DNA from: Chloroflexota bacterium
GTDB lineage: Bacteria; Chloroflexota; Anaerolineae; Anaerolineales; Villigracilaceae
Assembly: GCA_024434165.1 (NCBI GenBank)
Contig: QMIW01000042.1
Coordinates: 1 to 48,484, forward strand
Length of the DNA: 48,484 bases
Reading direction: 5' to 3'
Shown: one piece after another, positions 7,620 to 15,479 of the stretch
How the letters are laid out: the number at the start of each line of letters is the position of its first letter
How positions within the stretch are numbered: the stretch's first letter is position 1
Notes under the pieces: model-generated
Database searches by the model: none
Seen by the model: only the letters and a program-made list of their open reading frames with translations
Told to the model about the DNA's origin: nothing
Position numbers and translations under genes: made by a program

Positions 7620-7772
7620 ATGACCGGAAAAATTTCAAAAACCAAAAAACAAACCCGAAGCCTGGAAGAGGCTTTCTCCCGCAGGCAGAGAGCCGCGCAG
7701 ATTTTCTTCGCGGTCTTTGCCGTGATTCTCATCCTTTCGATGGTGCTTTCCGCAGTCACCACAAGTTTCTAG
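7620..7772 (+). CDS. Small single-TM protein
   Basis: 50 residues beginning at ATG 7620, 10 bases after the receiver gene. A basic N-terminus (KISKTKKQTRSLEEAFSRRQR) precedes one hydrophobic helix (AAQIFFAVFAVILILSMVLSAV), so the N-terminus is expected to be cytoplasmic. No function is recognised. Its place between the receiver gene and prfA in one directional run supports it as a real gene. Confidence 0.55.
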   Translation: MTGKISKTKKQTRSLEEAFSRRQRAAQIFFAVFAVILILSMVLSAVTTSF

Positions 7773-7867
7773 CATCGCCAACTGCCATACTCCCTGCGCG
7801 CGGCTCCTTCTGGCGCCGCGCTTTCTTGTGCGAGAAAAAGTACAGCAAAAGATGACAAGGAATCAAT

Positions 7868-8944
7868 ATGCTCGATAAATTAAAAGCCATCGAAGAAAAA
7901 TTCGAACAACTCGGTAATGAACTGCTCGAGGTGGGCAACGATTACAAGCGCGCCGCGGAGATCAACAAAGAGCGTGTGGATTTGGAGCCGCTGGTCGAGA
8001 AGGCGCGGGAATACCGCCAGGCGGTGAAAAGCCTGGAGGAAGCCCGGGCAATTCTCACGTCGGAGAAGGATGCGGAGTTGGTCGCGCTCGCCGAAGCGGA
8101 CATTGACGAACTCACCCCGAAGATCGAAGCGCTCGAAAAAACCATCAAAGGCATGCTCGTGCCGAAGGACCCGCGCGACGACAAGAACGTCATCGTGGAA
8201 ATTCGGGCGGGAGCGGGCGGCGATGAAGCCGCCATTTTTGCCGCGGACCTGTTCCGCATGTACACGCGCTATGCCGAAGACAAAAAATGGAAGACCGAAA
8301 TTCTCTCCGAAAATGCCATCGGCGTGGGCGGATACAAGGAGGTCATCTTCGAGGTCAAGGGAAAGGGCGCGTTTTCAAAATTGAAATACGAATCGGGCGT
8401 GCATCGCGTGCAGCGCGTGCCCGCCACCGAAGCGCAGGGGCGCATCCACACCTCCACCGCCACCGTCGCCGTGCTTGCCGAAGTGGACGATGTCGAAATC
8501 GAAATTCCCGAATCCGACATCGAGATCGAGGTCTTTCGTTCATCCGGCGCGGGCGGGCAGAACGTGCAAAAGAACTCCACCGCCGTGCGCTTGTATCATA
8601 AACCAACCGGCATGGTCGTGACCTGCCAGGACGAACGCTCGCAGCTGCAAAACAGATTGCGCGCCATGTCCATTTTGCGCGCGCGGCTGTACGAGATCGA
8701 AGAACAAAAACGCCGCGCCGAACTCGAAGCCGACCGCCGTTCGCAGGTGGGAACCGGCGAGCGTTCGGAAAAAATCCGCACGTACAATTATCCGCAGAAC
8801 CGCGTCACCGACCACCGCATTGGTTTATCCAATTACAACCTGCCCGCCGTGATGGACGGCGACATTGACGGGTTCATTGACGAACTCACCACGCGCGACG
8901 AAGCGGGCAAACTCGCCGCCAGCGGCGTGGAAGATGACGAGTAA
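7868..8944 (+). CDS. prfA: Peptide chain release factor 1
   Basis: RF1 releases the finished protein at UAA and UAG codons. The 358-residue protein has the RF1-type anticodon tripeptide PAT (185-187, in [10 protein letters not shown]) and the GGQ motif at 229-231 that enters the peptidyl transferase centre. AAGGA at 7858-7862 sets the start. Its methyltransferase PrmC, which normally is encoded next to it, lies 3 kb downstream beyond two transporter genes in the same direction. A hairpin with a T-run follows the stop. Confidence 0.97.
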   Translation: MLDKLKAIEEKFEQLGNELLEVGNDYKRAAEINKERVDLEPLVEKAREYRQAVKSLEEARAILTSEKDAELVALAEADIDELTPKIEALEKTIKGMLVPKDPRDDKNVIVEIRAGAGGDEAAIFAADLFRMYTRYAEDKKWKTEILSENAIGVGGYKEVIFEVKGKGAFSKLKYESGVHRVQRVPATEAQGRIHTSTATVAVLAEVDDVEIEIPESDIEIEVFRSSGAGGQNVQKNSTAVRLYHKPTGMVVTCQDERSQLQNRLRAMSILRARLYEIEEQKRRAELEADRRSQVGTGERSEKIRTYNYPQNRVTDHRIGLSNYNLPAVMDGDIDGFIDELTTRDEAGKLAASGVEDDE

Positions 8945-8946
8945 CG

Positions 8947-8978
8947 AAAAGGAGAGGACGCGGTAACGTGTCCTTTTT
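8947..8978 (+). terminator. Probable intrinsic terminator or attenuator after prfA
   Basis: AAAAGGA (8947-8953) can pair with TCCTTTT (8971-8977), giving a stem followed by a short T-run directly before the next start codon at 8984. The stem is short and may only partly terminate. Confidence 0.4.
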
Positions 8979-8983
8979 AATTT

Positions 8984-11119
8984 ATGCCCAAAACCATCGC
9001 CCGAATCTTTGCTGTCATTCTCGTTGCCGCGCTGGCATGGACCCTGCGAATGCGCGCCGTCTCCATGCTGCCGATTGACTTCGACGAGGACGATTACCTG
9101 CGCGCGGGACAACAATACGCGCATCTAATTCGGACTTCGGACTGGTCCGGTTTTCTGGAAACGAACTACCGCCCCGAACATCCCCCGCTGGCGAAAATCG
9201 CCTACGGCATCGTCTTTTCATTTTTTCCCGAACAGCCGCTCGTAGAGGATGTGGCGATCACGGCTGCCCCCGCCTCCTCCCTGCCCGAAGATTTGCTCCA
9301 AGCCGGGCGCACCGAAGCCGCCGTCTTCGGCACGCTGACCGCCGCCCTGCTCGCCCTCGTCAACCCGCTGGGCGGACTGTTCCTCGCGGCGCATACATTC
9401 ACCATCAAATACACCAGCCAGATCATGCTGGACGGTCTCTCTGCGTTATTGAGTTTGAGCGCGGTTTTGGCGTATTGGCAGTTTAGGAAGAAAAACCACA
9501 ACGGCTGGCTCATCGCTTCAGCGATTGTGCTTGGGCTCGCCGCAGACTCAAAGTACCTGCATGGCACGGTCGGTTTTGCCATCCTCGCGGACTGGCTGCT
9601 CGAAAATAAAGCCAGCCTCTCGCTCAAAAACCCGAAAGCATTCACGCCCATCCTCGGCTGGGGGATTCTTTCCCTGCTCACCTTTTTCGCTTTCAATCCC
9701 TATCTCTGGGCAGACCCCGCCGGGCGGTTGCAGGAATCCTTCGGCGCGGTGACGTACACCGTGACCAACCCGAATGTGGACCGCGCCTCCTACCCGTTCT
9801 GGCAGCAACTCAACTGGCTGACCATGTCGGTGCCGTGGCACAACAACCCGCGTGTGTTCGTGGTCATGCTGGATACGTTCATCGCATTTCTCGCCGTCCT
9901 CGGCTTCAAGCGGACGTGGGAACGACATCGCATTTTCGCGCTGTGGCTGGCAATTGATGTTTTCATCCTGCTGGTCTGGCGCACCAAATGGCCCCAATAC
10001 ATCCTGATCGTCACTGCGCCGTTGAGTCTCTCCGCTGCCGAAGGGACTGCCCTGCTCTGGGGTCAAATGCTCCAGGCGTGGAAAAACCGTCCGAAGACCG
10101 GAGCAGCCTACAGGAAGGTCGAGATGCGGCGCGCCGTCCCCTGGCTCATCCCCGGCTTGACCGCCTTCCTCGTGCTGACCATCTTCCCGCTCCTTTTCCA
10201 AATCGCCATTTCGCTGACGGATTTCAACAGCGCATCCATCCGCGACGGCTTCAGCGGCGGGATTTGGCGCGCGGTGTGGCAGGGCATCAGCGGGCAGATC
10301 GAAGCGGTTCAACTGGATATCGAGGCGCGTTCCAATCAGGTGAACTTCACGGGCTTGGGTTCGTACCCTGCCGTTTTTCAAGTCATCACGGCGGGCTTTG
10401 GCGATGGATACAACATCCTGTTTTTCAATGTGATGTGGACGCTTCTCTCCGTCACGCTGCAAGGCGGGCTGGGAGTGGCGGTCGCTTTGCTGTTATGGCA
10501 AAAAGGCGTGCGGCTGGGAAAGTTCTGGCAGGCGTTGTTCATCCTGCCCTGGGCAATCCCTGAAATGGTCGGCGCGCTGATGTGGCTGAACATTGTGCAG
10601 GAGGACTGGGGCTGGCTGTATCTCGCCGCGAAAAAGTATGGGGCGGACTCTTTCTTCGGCGCGCTGGTCAACGGCATCCAGACCAGTTCGAGCGCGTGGC
10701 TTTTGCTGTTCCTCCTGCCCGCCGTGTGGTATGGATTTCCGTTCATGATGCTGGCTGCCAGCGCGGGGTTGAAGATGATTCCGAAGGACGTGTACGACGC
10801 CGCCGCCATGGACGGCGCGAACGCCGTGCAGACGTTTCGTTTCGTCACCCTGCCGCTGCTCATGCCATTGCTCCTGCCCGCCTTCATCGTGCGCGGGATT
10901 TTTGCCTTCAACCAGTTCTATCTTTTCCAGGCGTTCTTTTTTTGGAACGCCACGCTTGCCACACTGTCCTACAATGTTTTCAACCCGTCGGGCTTCAACG
11001 CCCTTGGGCAATTTGCCGTCTCGGCGGTGATCAACATCATCACGGTCTTGATTCTCATCCTGTTCGTTTCCATGTTCAACCGCTGGAGCAGGGCGGGCGA
11101 AGGAGTGACGTATGCGTAA
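8984..11119 (+). CDS. Fusion: GT-C (PMT/ArnT-like) glycosyltransferase + MalF-type ABC permease
   Basis: A 711-residue membrane protein made of two unrelated halves in one uninterrupted frame. Residues 1 to about 375 look like a GT-C glycosyltransferase: an acidic loop after the first membrane helix (DFDEDDY, 32-38), EHPPLAK at 65-71, then helices with YTSQIMLDGLSALLSL and GLAADSKYLHG. From about 378 the protein becomes a sugar-type ABC permease of the MalF kind, with LIPGLTAFLVLTIFPLLFQI, then the EAA loop near 604-623 (YDAAAMDGANAVQTFRFVTLPLL) that contacts the ATPase. A MalG-type partner overlaps it by 8 bases. No ATPase or binding protein is encoded nearby. Such a fusion could glycosylate while exporting or importing a lipid-linked or sugar substrate; that is inference. 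An assembly join is unlikely because the frame and composition continue across the junction. Confidence 0.85.
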   Translation: MPKTIARIFAVILVAALAWTLRMRAVSMLPIDFDEDDYLRAGQQYAHLIRTSDWSGFLETNYRPEHPPLAKIAYGIVFSFFPEQPLVEDVAITAAPASSLPEDLLQAGRTEAAVFGTLTAALLALVNPLGGLFLAAHTFTIKYTSQIMLDGLSALLSLSAVLAYWQFRKKNHNGWLIASAIVLGLAADSKYLHGTVGFAILADWLLENKASLSLKNPKAFTPILGWGILSLLTFFAFNPYLWADPAGRLQESFGAVTYTVTNPNVDRASYPFWQQLNWLTMSVPWHNNPRVFVVMLDTFIAFLAVLGFKRTWERHRIFALWLAIDVFILLVWRTKWPQYILIVTAPLSLSAAEGTALLWGQMLQAWKNRPKTGAAYRKVEMRRAVPWLIPGLTAFLVLTIFPLLFQIAISLTDFNSASIRDGFSGGIWRAVWQGISGQIEAVQLDIEARSNQVNFTGLGSYPAVFQVITAGFGDGYNILFFNVMWTLLSVTLQGGLGVAVALLLWQKGVRLGKFWQALFILPWAIPEMVGALMWLNIVQEDWGWLYLAAKKYGADSFFGALVNGIQTSSSAWLLLFLLPAVWYGFPFMMLAASAGLKMIPKDVYDAAAMDGANAVQTFRFVTLPLLMPLLLPAFIVRGIFAFNQFYLFQAFFFWNATLATLSYNVFNPSGFNALGQFAVSAVINIITVLILILFVSMFNRWSRAGEGVTYA

Positions 11120-11966
11120 CATTCCGTTCTGGAGACAGGTCGTCACGCAGATTCTGCTGGCGCTGACGGGTTTCTTCGTCATCCTGCCCATTTGGGGCAT
11201 CGTGCGTCTCGCTTTCGACGGTTCCCTGCGCGGGCGTCCCACCGAGTTTTTACTCCTGCCGAAGCAGTGGTCGTTTACCGCGTTCATGCAGGTGTTGGAT
11301 CGTCCCTATCAATCCGTTAACTTCTCCACTTTATTCAAGAACAGCATGGTGGTTTCGCTCAGTGCGGCGATCATCGCCATCATTCTCGGCATCAGCCTTG
11401 CCTACGCCTTCGCGCGCTTCCGCTTCCCCGCCCGCCAGCAGGGATTGTTTGCCATCCTGCTCACGGCGTTCCTGCCGCCTGTGGCATTCATGACGCCGCT
11501 CTACATCCTGCTCAGTATGCTGCAGATCCGCACCACGCTCTTTGCGCTGGTCATTGTTTATGCCGCGTTTGCCATGCCGTTCTGCATCTGGAACATGCGC
11601 GCCGCCTTCCAAGCCATTCCAAAGGAAGTGGAGGAAGCCGCCTTCCTCGACGGCGCGGGAGACTTCGGCACCTTCATTCACATCACGTTTCCATTGGCGC
11701 TGCCGTCCATCGCCGTCGCAGGTCTGATCGCCTTCCTGATGGCATATTCCGAATTCACGCTGGGCTGGCTCTTCGTCGAAAAAGCCGATAACGTCACGCT
11801 TGCCATGTCCATTTATGCCATCGTCCAATCGCAATATTCGGGCGGCGCGCAGCCGTGGAGTTACCTCGGTTCGCTTGCCATCATCATGTCCGTCCCCGCT
11901 GTGGTCATCTTCCTTATTTTCCAGCGCACCCTGCTCGAACGCATGATGTTCGGATCCGCCGAATGA
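11112..11966 (+). CDS. MalG-type ABC transporter permease
   Basis: An inner-membrane permease of 284 residues, family of carbohydrate ABC importers (CUT1). It has six predicted helices and the EAA motif EEAAFLDGAGDFGTFIHITFPL starting at 174, which docks on the ATPase. The start overlaps the preceding fusion gene by 8 bases and the stop overlaps prmC by 4. It is presumably the heterodimer partner of the MalF-like half of the preceding protein. The ATPase and solute-binding protein must be encoded elsewhere, as in systems that share a general MsmK/UgpC-like ATPase. Confidence 0.92.
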   Translation: MRNIPFWRQVVTQILLALTGFFVILPIWGIVRLAFDGSLRGRPTEFLLLPKQWSFTAFMQVLDRPYQSVNFSTLFKNSMVVSLSAAIIAIILGISLAYAFARFRFPARQQGLFAILLTAFLPPVAFMTPLYILLSMLQIRTTLFALVIVYAAFAMPFCIWNMRAAFQAIPKEVEEAAFLDGAGDFGTFIHITFPLALPSIAVAGLIAFLMAYSEFTLGWLFVEKADNVTLAMSIYAIVQSQYSGGAQPWSYLGSLAIIMSVPAVVIFLIFQRTLLERMMFGSAE

Positions 11967-12817
11967 ACGCCGGAGAACTATTCCACGCTTACCTCGCCGA
12001 GTACCAGGGCGAGACGGCTGAATTGGATCTTCAACTGATTCTCGCGCACGTGATGGAAGTCCCGCGCTCGTGGCTGCTCGCCCACCTCGACTCGCCTCTG
12101 ACTCCGCCGCAGGTTGATTCAGCGAATGACGCCTTTGCCCGTCTGCGGGCTGGGACTCCGCTCCCCTACATTCTCGGTCACTGGGAATTTTACGGTCTCG
12201 ATTTCGACCTCACGCCCAATGTGCTGATTCCGCGCCCGGAAACCGAACTCCTGGTGGAAAAAGCCATCCAATGGCTGGGCAGCAGTCCCGAAAGACGAAC
12301 CGTCGCCGACATCGGCACCGGCTCCGGAGTCATCGCCGTCTCCATCGCCATGCACGTCCCGGATGCGCGCATCCTCGCCACTGATATTTCCATCAAGGCA
12401 TTGAAGGTCGCCAGGCACAACGCGCAGAAATTTCACGTCCATCACAAGATTGATTTTCTGCAATGCGACCTGCTGCCACAACACATTGACCCATTGCCCA
12501 CCGACAGTCATTTCGACTTGATCTGCGCCAACCTGCCATACATTCCGACCCAAACTTTGCATGGACTTCCCGTGTATGGGCGTGAACCCACTCTCGCCCT
12601 GGACGGAGGCGAAGACGGGCTCGACCTGTTCCGCCGGCTGCTCGCCCTATCCACAGAGTGGCTTGCGCCGCGAGGCGCGCTCCTGCTGGAGATCGAAGCC
12701 GCGCAGGGGATGAAAGCCCTCAGCCTGGCATACGACCTGTTCGCAGAAGCCGCCATTCAACTGCATAAAGACCTCGCCGGGCGCGACAGACTGCTCGAAA
12801 TCCATTTGCACGAATAA
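11963..12817 (+). CDS. prmC: Release factor glutamine methyltransferase
   Basis: PrmC methylates the glutamine of the GGQ motif in RF1/RF2 using S-adenosylmethionine. The 284-residue protein starts at ATG 11963, overlapping the permease stop as ATGA. The N-terminal helical domain contains PYILGHWEFYG, then the SAM-binding VADIGTGSGVIAV (114-126). The substrate motif is NLPY (190-193), where most homologues have NPPY. It is on the same strand as prfA but is separated from it by the fusion and permease genes, so its translation is coupled to a transporter gene. Confidence 0.95.
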   Translation: MNAGELFHAYLAEYQGETAELDLQLILAHVMEVPRSWLLAHLDSPLTPPQVDSANDAFARLRAGTPLPYILGHWEFYGLDFDLTPNVLIPRPETELLVEKAIQWLGSSPERRTVADIGTGSGVIAVSIAMHVPDARILATDISIKALKVARHNAQKFHVHHKIDFLQCDLLPQHIDPLPTDSHFDLICANLPYIPTQTLHGLPVYGREPTLALDGGEDGLDLFRRLLALSTEWLAPRGALLLEIEAAQGMKALSLAYDLFAEAAIQLHKDLAGRDRLLEIHLHE

Positions 12818-12827
12818 AATAGGGACA
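12815..12827 (+). promoter_or_regulatory. Possible leaderless promoter (TAAAAT-N6-ATG)
   Basis: TAAAAT at 12815-12820 overlaps the prmC stop and precedes the next start by 6 bases. The AGGG within this gap could instead act as a short ribosome site, so this is ambiguous. Confidence 0.25.
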
Positions 12828-13435
12828 TGAAAACCGAAATCCTCCCCGCAGTAAACCTCCCGCGCGCGCTCGACGTTCTAAAAACCGGCGGTATTGTCGC
12901 CTTCCCCACCGACACCGTCTACGGGTTGGGCGCGCTCGCTTTCGACAACGCCGCCATCGAAAGCATCTACGCCGCCAAGGATCGCCCCATCGAAAAAGCC
13001 ATCCCAATTTTGATTGGCGATTTGAGCGACCTCGAAAAGGTTGCGATGAACGTCCCGGATATGGCTCTCCGTTTTGCCGCCCGCTTCTGGCCCGGACCGT
13101 TGACCTGCGTCGTCCCCAAACAGCCGGCTCTCCCTCCAGCCGTCTCTGCCACTCCCACCGTCGCCGTGCGCATCCCAAACCATCCCGATGCGCTTGCCCT
13201 GCTGCGCGCTGCCGGACCGATGGCTGTCACCTCGGCAAACATCTCCGGCGCGCAGAGCCCAGCCGCCGCGCAGGAAGTGTATGACCAACTCAACGGGCGG
13301 ATTCCGTTGATATTGGACGGCGGCAGGACGCCCGGCGGCATTCCATCCACGCTGGTAGATTGCACCGGAGACAAACCCGTTATTTTGCGCGAAGGACCGA
13401 TTGCGCTGGAAACGCTGCTTGCCGCACTCGATTAA
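12827..13435 (+). CDS. L-threonylcarbamoyladenylate synthase (Sua5/YrdC/TsaC family)
   Basis: It forms threonylcarbamoyl-AMP from threonine, bicarbonate and ATP, the first step of the tRNA t6A modification. The 202 residues cover the YrdC domain with GGIVAFPTDTVYGLGALA, the KDRP motif in AAKDRPIEKAIPILI, and TSANISG. There is no C-terminal Sua5 domain, so it is the short YrdC/TsaC type. The downstream gene on the other strand is tsaD, which catalyses the second step of the same pathway. A strong terminator separates them. Confidence 0.95.
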   Translation: MKTEILPAVNLPRALDVLKTGGIVAFPTDTVYGLGALAFDNAAIESIYAAKDRPIEKAIPILIGDLSDLEKVAMNVPDMALRFAARFWPGPLTCVVPKQPALPPAVSATPTVAVRIPNHPDALALLRAAGPMAVTSANISGAQSPAAAQEVYDQLNGRIPLILDGGRTPGGIPSTLVDCTGDKPVILREGPIALETLLAALD

Positions 13436-13512
13436 TTTCTCATCGAACACTTAATCACGGTTCAGCCGTCTTTTAACTCCCCCCATATAATGACTATTGC
13501 ATTCTCCTGATT

Positions 13513-13556
13513 ACTCCCCTGTCCGGCTTGGGCAAGCCGCTGGGGAGTGATTTTTT
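13513..13556 (+). terminator. Intrinsic terminator after the YrdC-family gene
   Basis: ACTCCCC (13513-13519) pairs with GGGGAGT (13542-13548) around an inner CGGCTT/AAGCCG stem, followed by six T. The T-run overlaps the last codon of tsaD on the opposite strand. Confidence 0.8.
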
Positions 13557-14604
13557 ACGACAACGGCCACGTGGGCAGGACGTCCATTTCCAACTCGGAG
13601 ACATGCCCCAGCGCGTAGCGGAAATATCCCGCCGCGCCGATCATCGCCGCATTGTCGGTGCAAAGCGAAAGGGGTGGAATGTGCACGGGGAATTCCGTCT
13701 GCGCTTTGAATGTCTGGCGCAAGGCGCGGTTGGCAGAAACGCCGCCCGCCACCAGAATTTCCTTCGCGCCGAATTCGCGCGCCGCATCCATCGTTTTCCT
13801 GAACAGCACATCCACCACCGCTTTTTGGAACGAAGCCGCCAGGTCATGCACGGGGAGGTTGTGACTGCGCTTTTTCAAATCCTGCACTTCATAAAGGACG
13901 GAGGTTTTCACTCCACTGAAGGAAAAATTCCAGGTTCCATCGAGCCAGGCGCGGGGAAAGTTGAAGCGCGAAGCGTCCCCCTCCTCCGCCGCTTTCTGGA
14001 TGGACGGTCCGCCGGGGTAGGGTAAATCCAACAGCCGCGCCACCTTATCGAAGGCTTCGCCCGCCGCATCGTCCAGCGTGGAGCCGAGGCGCCGATAGGT
14101 CAGGTGGTCGGTCATCAGATTCAACTCGGTGTGACCGCCGGAGACAAGCAGAGCCATGAGCGGGAATTGCGGCGCGGGCGGTTCGCCTTCCCCCGCACTA
14201 CCCCGCAGAACGGCGCTGTCGTACACCCACGCGGAATAGATGTGCCCCTCCAGGTGATTCACGCCGACAATGGGTTTATCGAGCGCGAGCGCGATGCCTT
14301 TCGCCATGTTCATGCCGACGATGAGCGAGCCGGCGAGACCGGGTCCCTGTGTGACGGCGATGGCGTCAATATCGTTGAGCGTGAGGTGCGCCTGCGCAAG
14401 CGCCGCCTGCACAACGGGGATGATGCTCAACACATGCTGGCGCGACGCGACTTCGGGAAACACGCCGCCATAGCGGGCATGGACTTCCATTTGGGACGCA
14501 ACGACGGACGAAAGCAGCGCGCGTCCGTTTTCGAGGACGGCGCAGGCGGTTTCATCGCACGAGGTTTCGATGGCAAGGATTCGGGCGGGTTTCAGTTCGG
14601 TCAT
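13555..14604 (-). CDS. tsaD: tRNA N6-adenosine threonylcarbamoyltransferase
   Basis: TsaD transfers the threonylcarbamoyl group to A37 of tRNAs that read ANN codons. The 349-residue ASKHA-fold protein has ILAIETSCDETACAVL at the N-terminus, the metal-binding HLEGH (H117 and H121), LVSGGHTEL and LLVAGGVSANRALR-like glycine loops. It is convergent with the YrdC-family gene of the same pathway. The start overlaps the stop of the upstream ATPase gene by 4 bases, implying cotranscription. Confidence 0.96.
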   Translation of the reverse strand: MTELKPARILAIETSCDETACAVLENGRALLSSVVASQMEVHARYGGVFPEVASRQHVLSIIPVVQAALAQAHLTLNDIDAIAVTQGPGLAGSLIVGMNMAKGIALALDKPIVGVNHLEGHIYSAWVYDSAVLRGSAGEGEPPAPQFPLMALLVSGGHTELNLMTDHLTYRRLGSTLDDAAGEAFDKVARLLDLPYPGGPSIQKAAEEGDASRFNFPRAWLDGTWNFSFSGVKTSVLYEVQDLKKRSHNLPVHDLAASFQKAVVDVLFRKTMDAAREFGAKEILVAGGVSANRALRQTFKAQTEFPVHIPPLSLCTDNAAMIGAAGYFRYALGHVSELEMDVLPTWPLS

Positions 14605-15407
14605 AAATATCTCAAGAAGGCATCGGGGTTGGCGAGAAAATCCCGCGTCAAATTGACGTGCTCCAATTCATTATATTTCACTTCGCGGATTGTGCCATCC
14701 TGAAATTGCAAAATCTGCGCGCCGGGAAAGGCAAGGAGGATGGGCGAATGTGTGGCGATGACGAACTGCGCCTCTTCCCCGACCATTTGCCTGACAGCCG
14801 CAAGAAAACTGAGCTGCCGGGACGGCGAAAGCGCCGCTTCGGGTTCGTCCATGAGATACAAGCCGCCGGGGACAAACCGCGCCTGAAAGAGGGTGAGAAA
14901 GGCTTCGCCGTGCGAGAAGTTATCGAGGTCCTTGCCGTAGCGATTCTTCATCGCTGCCAACTGACCTTCATACGCCGAACGCGCCAGGTCTGCCGCATAT
15001 TTCGAACGTCCCTTGTAATCGCGTTCCACATTCTTCATCTCTTCTTCCAGTTCCTCGCGCGTCTCACGCATGGAGCGGGCATATCCGAAGAAATCCTCGG
15101 CGCGCATGAAGAAACCCTTGCGCGTCCGCTTTGTCCAAGCCAGTTTGAAGTAACGCGCCAGTTTGCGGATGGGCGCGAGGGTCTTGTCCGTTTTCACGCT
15201 CTCGCTCCCCACCGTGATGGATTCGACCGCGCAAGCCAGCGCCTCCAGGACGGTGGATTTGCCGGAACCGTTCTCGCCCACGAAGAAAGTCACAGGCGCG
15301 GTGAACTCGATCCCGGAAAGCGAGCGGACGACGGGAACGGTGAAGGGAAACTCACCCGTATCGCTTTCCAGAAAGGGGCGCAGTGTGACGGATTGAAGAT
15401 GAATCAT
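14601..15407 (-). CDS. AAA/ABC-type ATPase (RecF/SMC-like, COG3910-type)
   Basis: 268 residues with Walker A GENGSGKST (44-52), an intervening helical, charged region (about 105-165, EELEEEMKNVERDYKG), signature-like FSHGEAFLTLF, Walker B GGLYLMDEPEAALSP and the switch histidine IATHSPILLA. This is the compact, soluble ABC-ATPase type of RecF/SMC relatives, not a transporter subunit. Members are often annotated as predicted ATPases with no known role; some are tied to nucleases, but none is adjacent here. It overlaps tsaD by 4 bases. Confidence 0.88.
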   Translation of the reverse strand: MIHLQSVTLRPFLESDTGEFPFTVPVVRSLSGIEFTAPVTFFVGENGSGKSTVLEALACAVESITVGSESVKTDKTLAPIRKLARYFKLAWTKRTRKGFFMRAEDFFGYARSMRETREELEEEMKNVERDYKGRSKYAADLARSAYEGQLAAMKNRYGKDLDNFSHGEAFLTLFQARFVPGGLYLMDEPEAALSPSRQLSFLAAVRQMVGEEAQFVIATHSPILLAFPGAQILQFQDGTIREVKYNELEHVNLTRDFLANPDAFLRYL

Positions 15408-15479
15408 TGTGGACGATGGACCATGGACAACGGACGATGGGAACGTTTTCCATGGTCCATCGTCCGTCGTCTGTGATCG
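15408..15479. repeat. Inverted heptad-repeat hairpin
   Basis: GGACGATGGACCATGG (15411-15426) is the exact inverse of CCATGGTCCATCGTCC (15450-15465), a 16-bp perfect stem. Each arm is made of degenerate 7-mers of the GGACNAT type. It fills the whole space between the M24 peptidase gene and the ATPase gene. No T-run follows on either strand. Confidence 0.75.

Noticed and set aside
10050-10150. Fusion gene as two genes joined by a missed stop or frameshift
   Set aside because: No ribosome site or start codon with a usable context occurs at the junction and the frame continues evenly, so I kept a single gene, though reads should confirm it.
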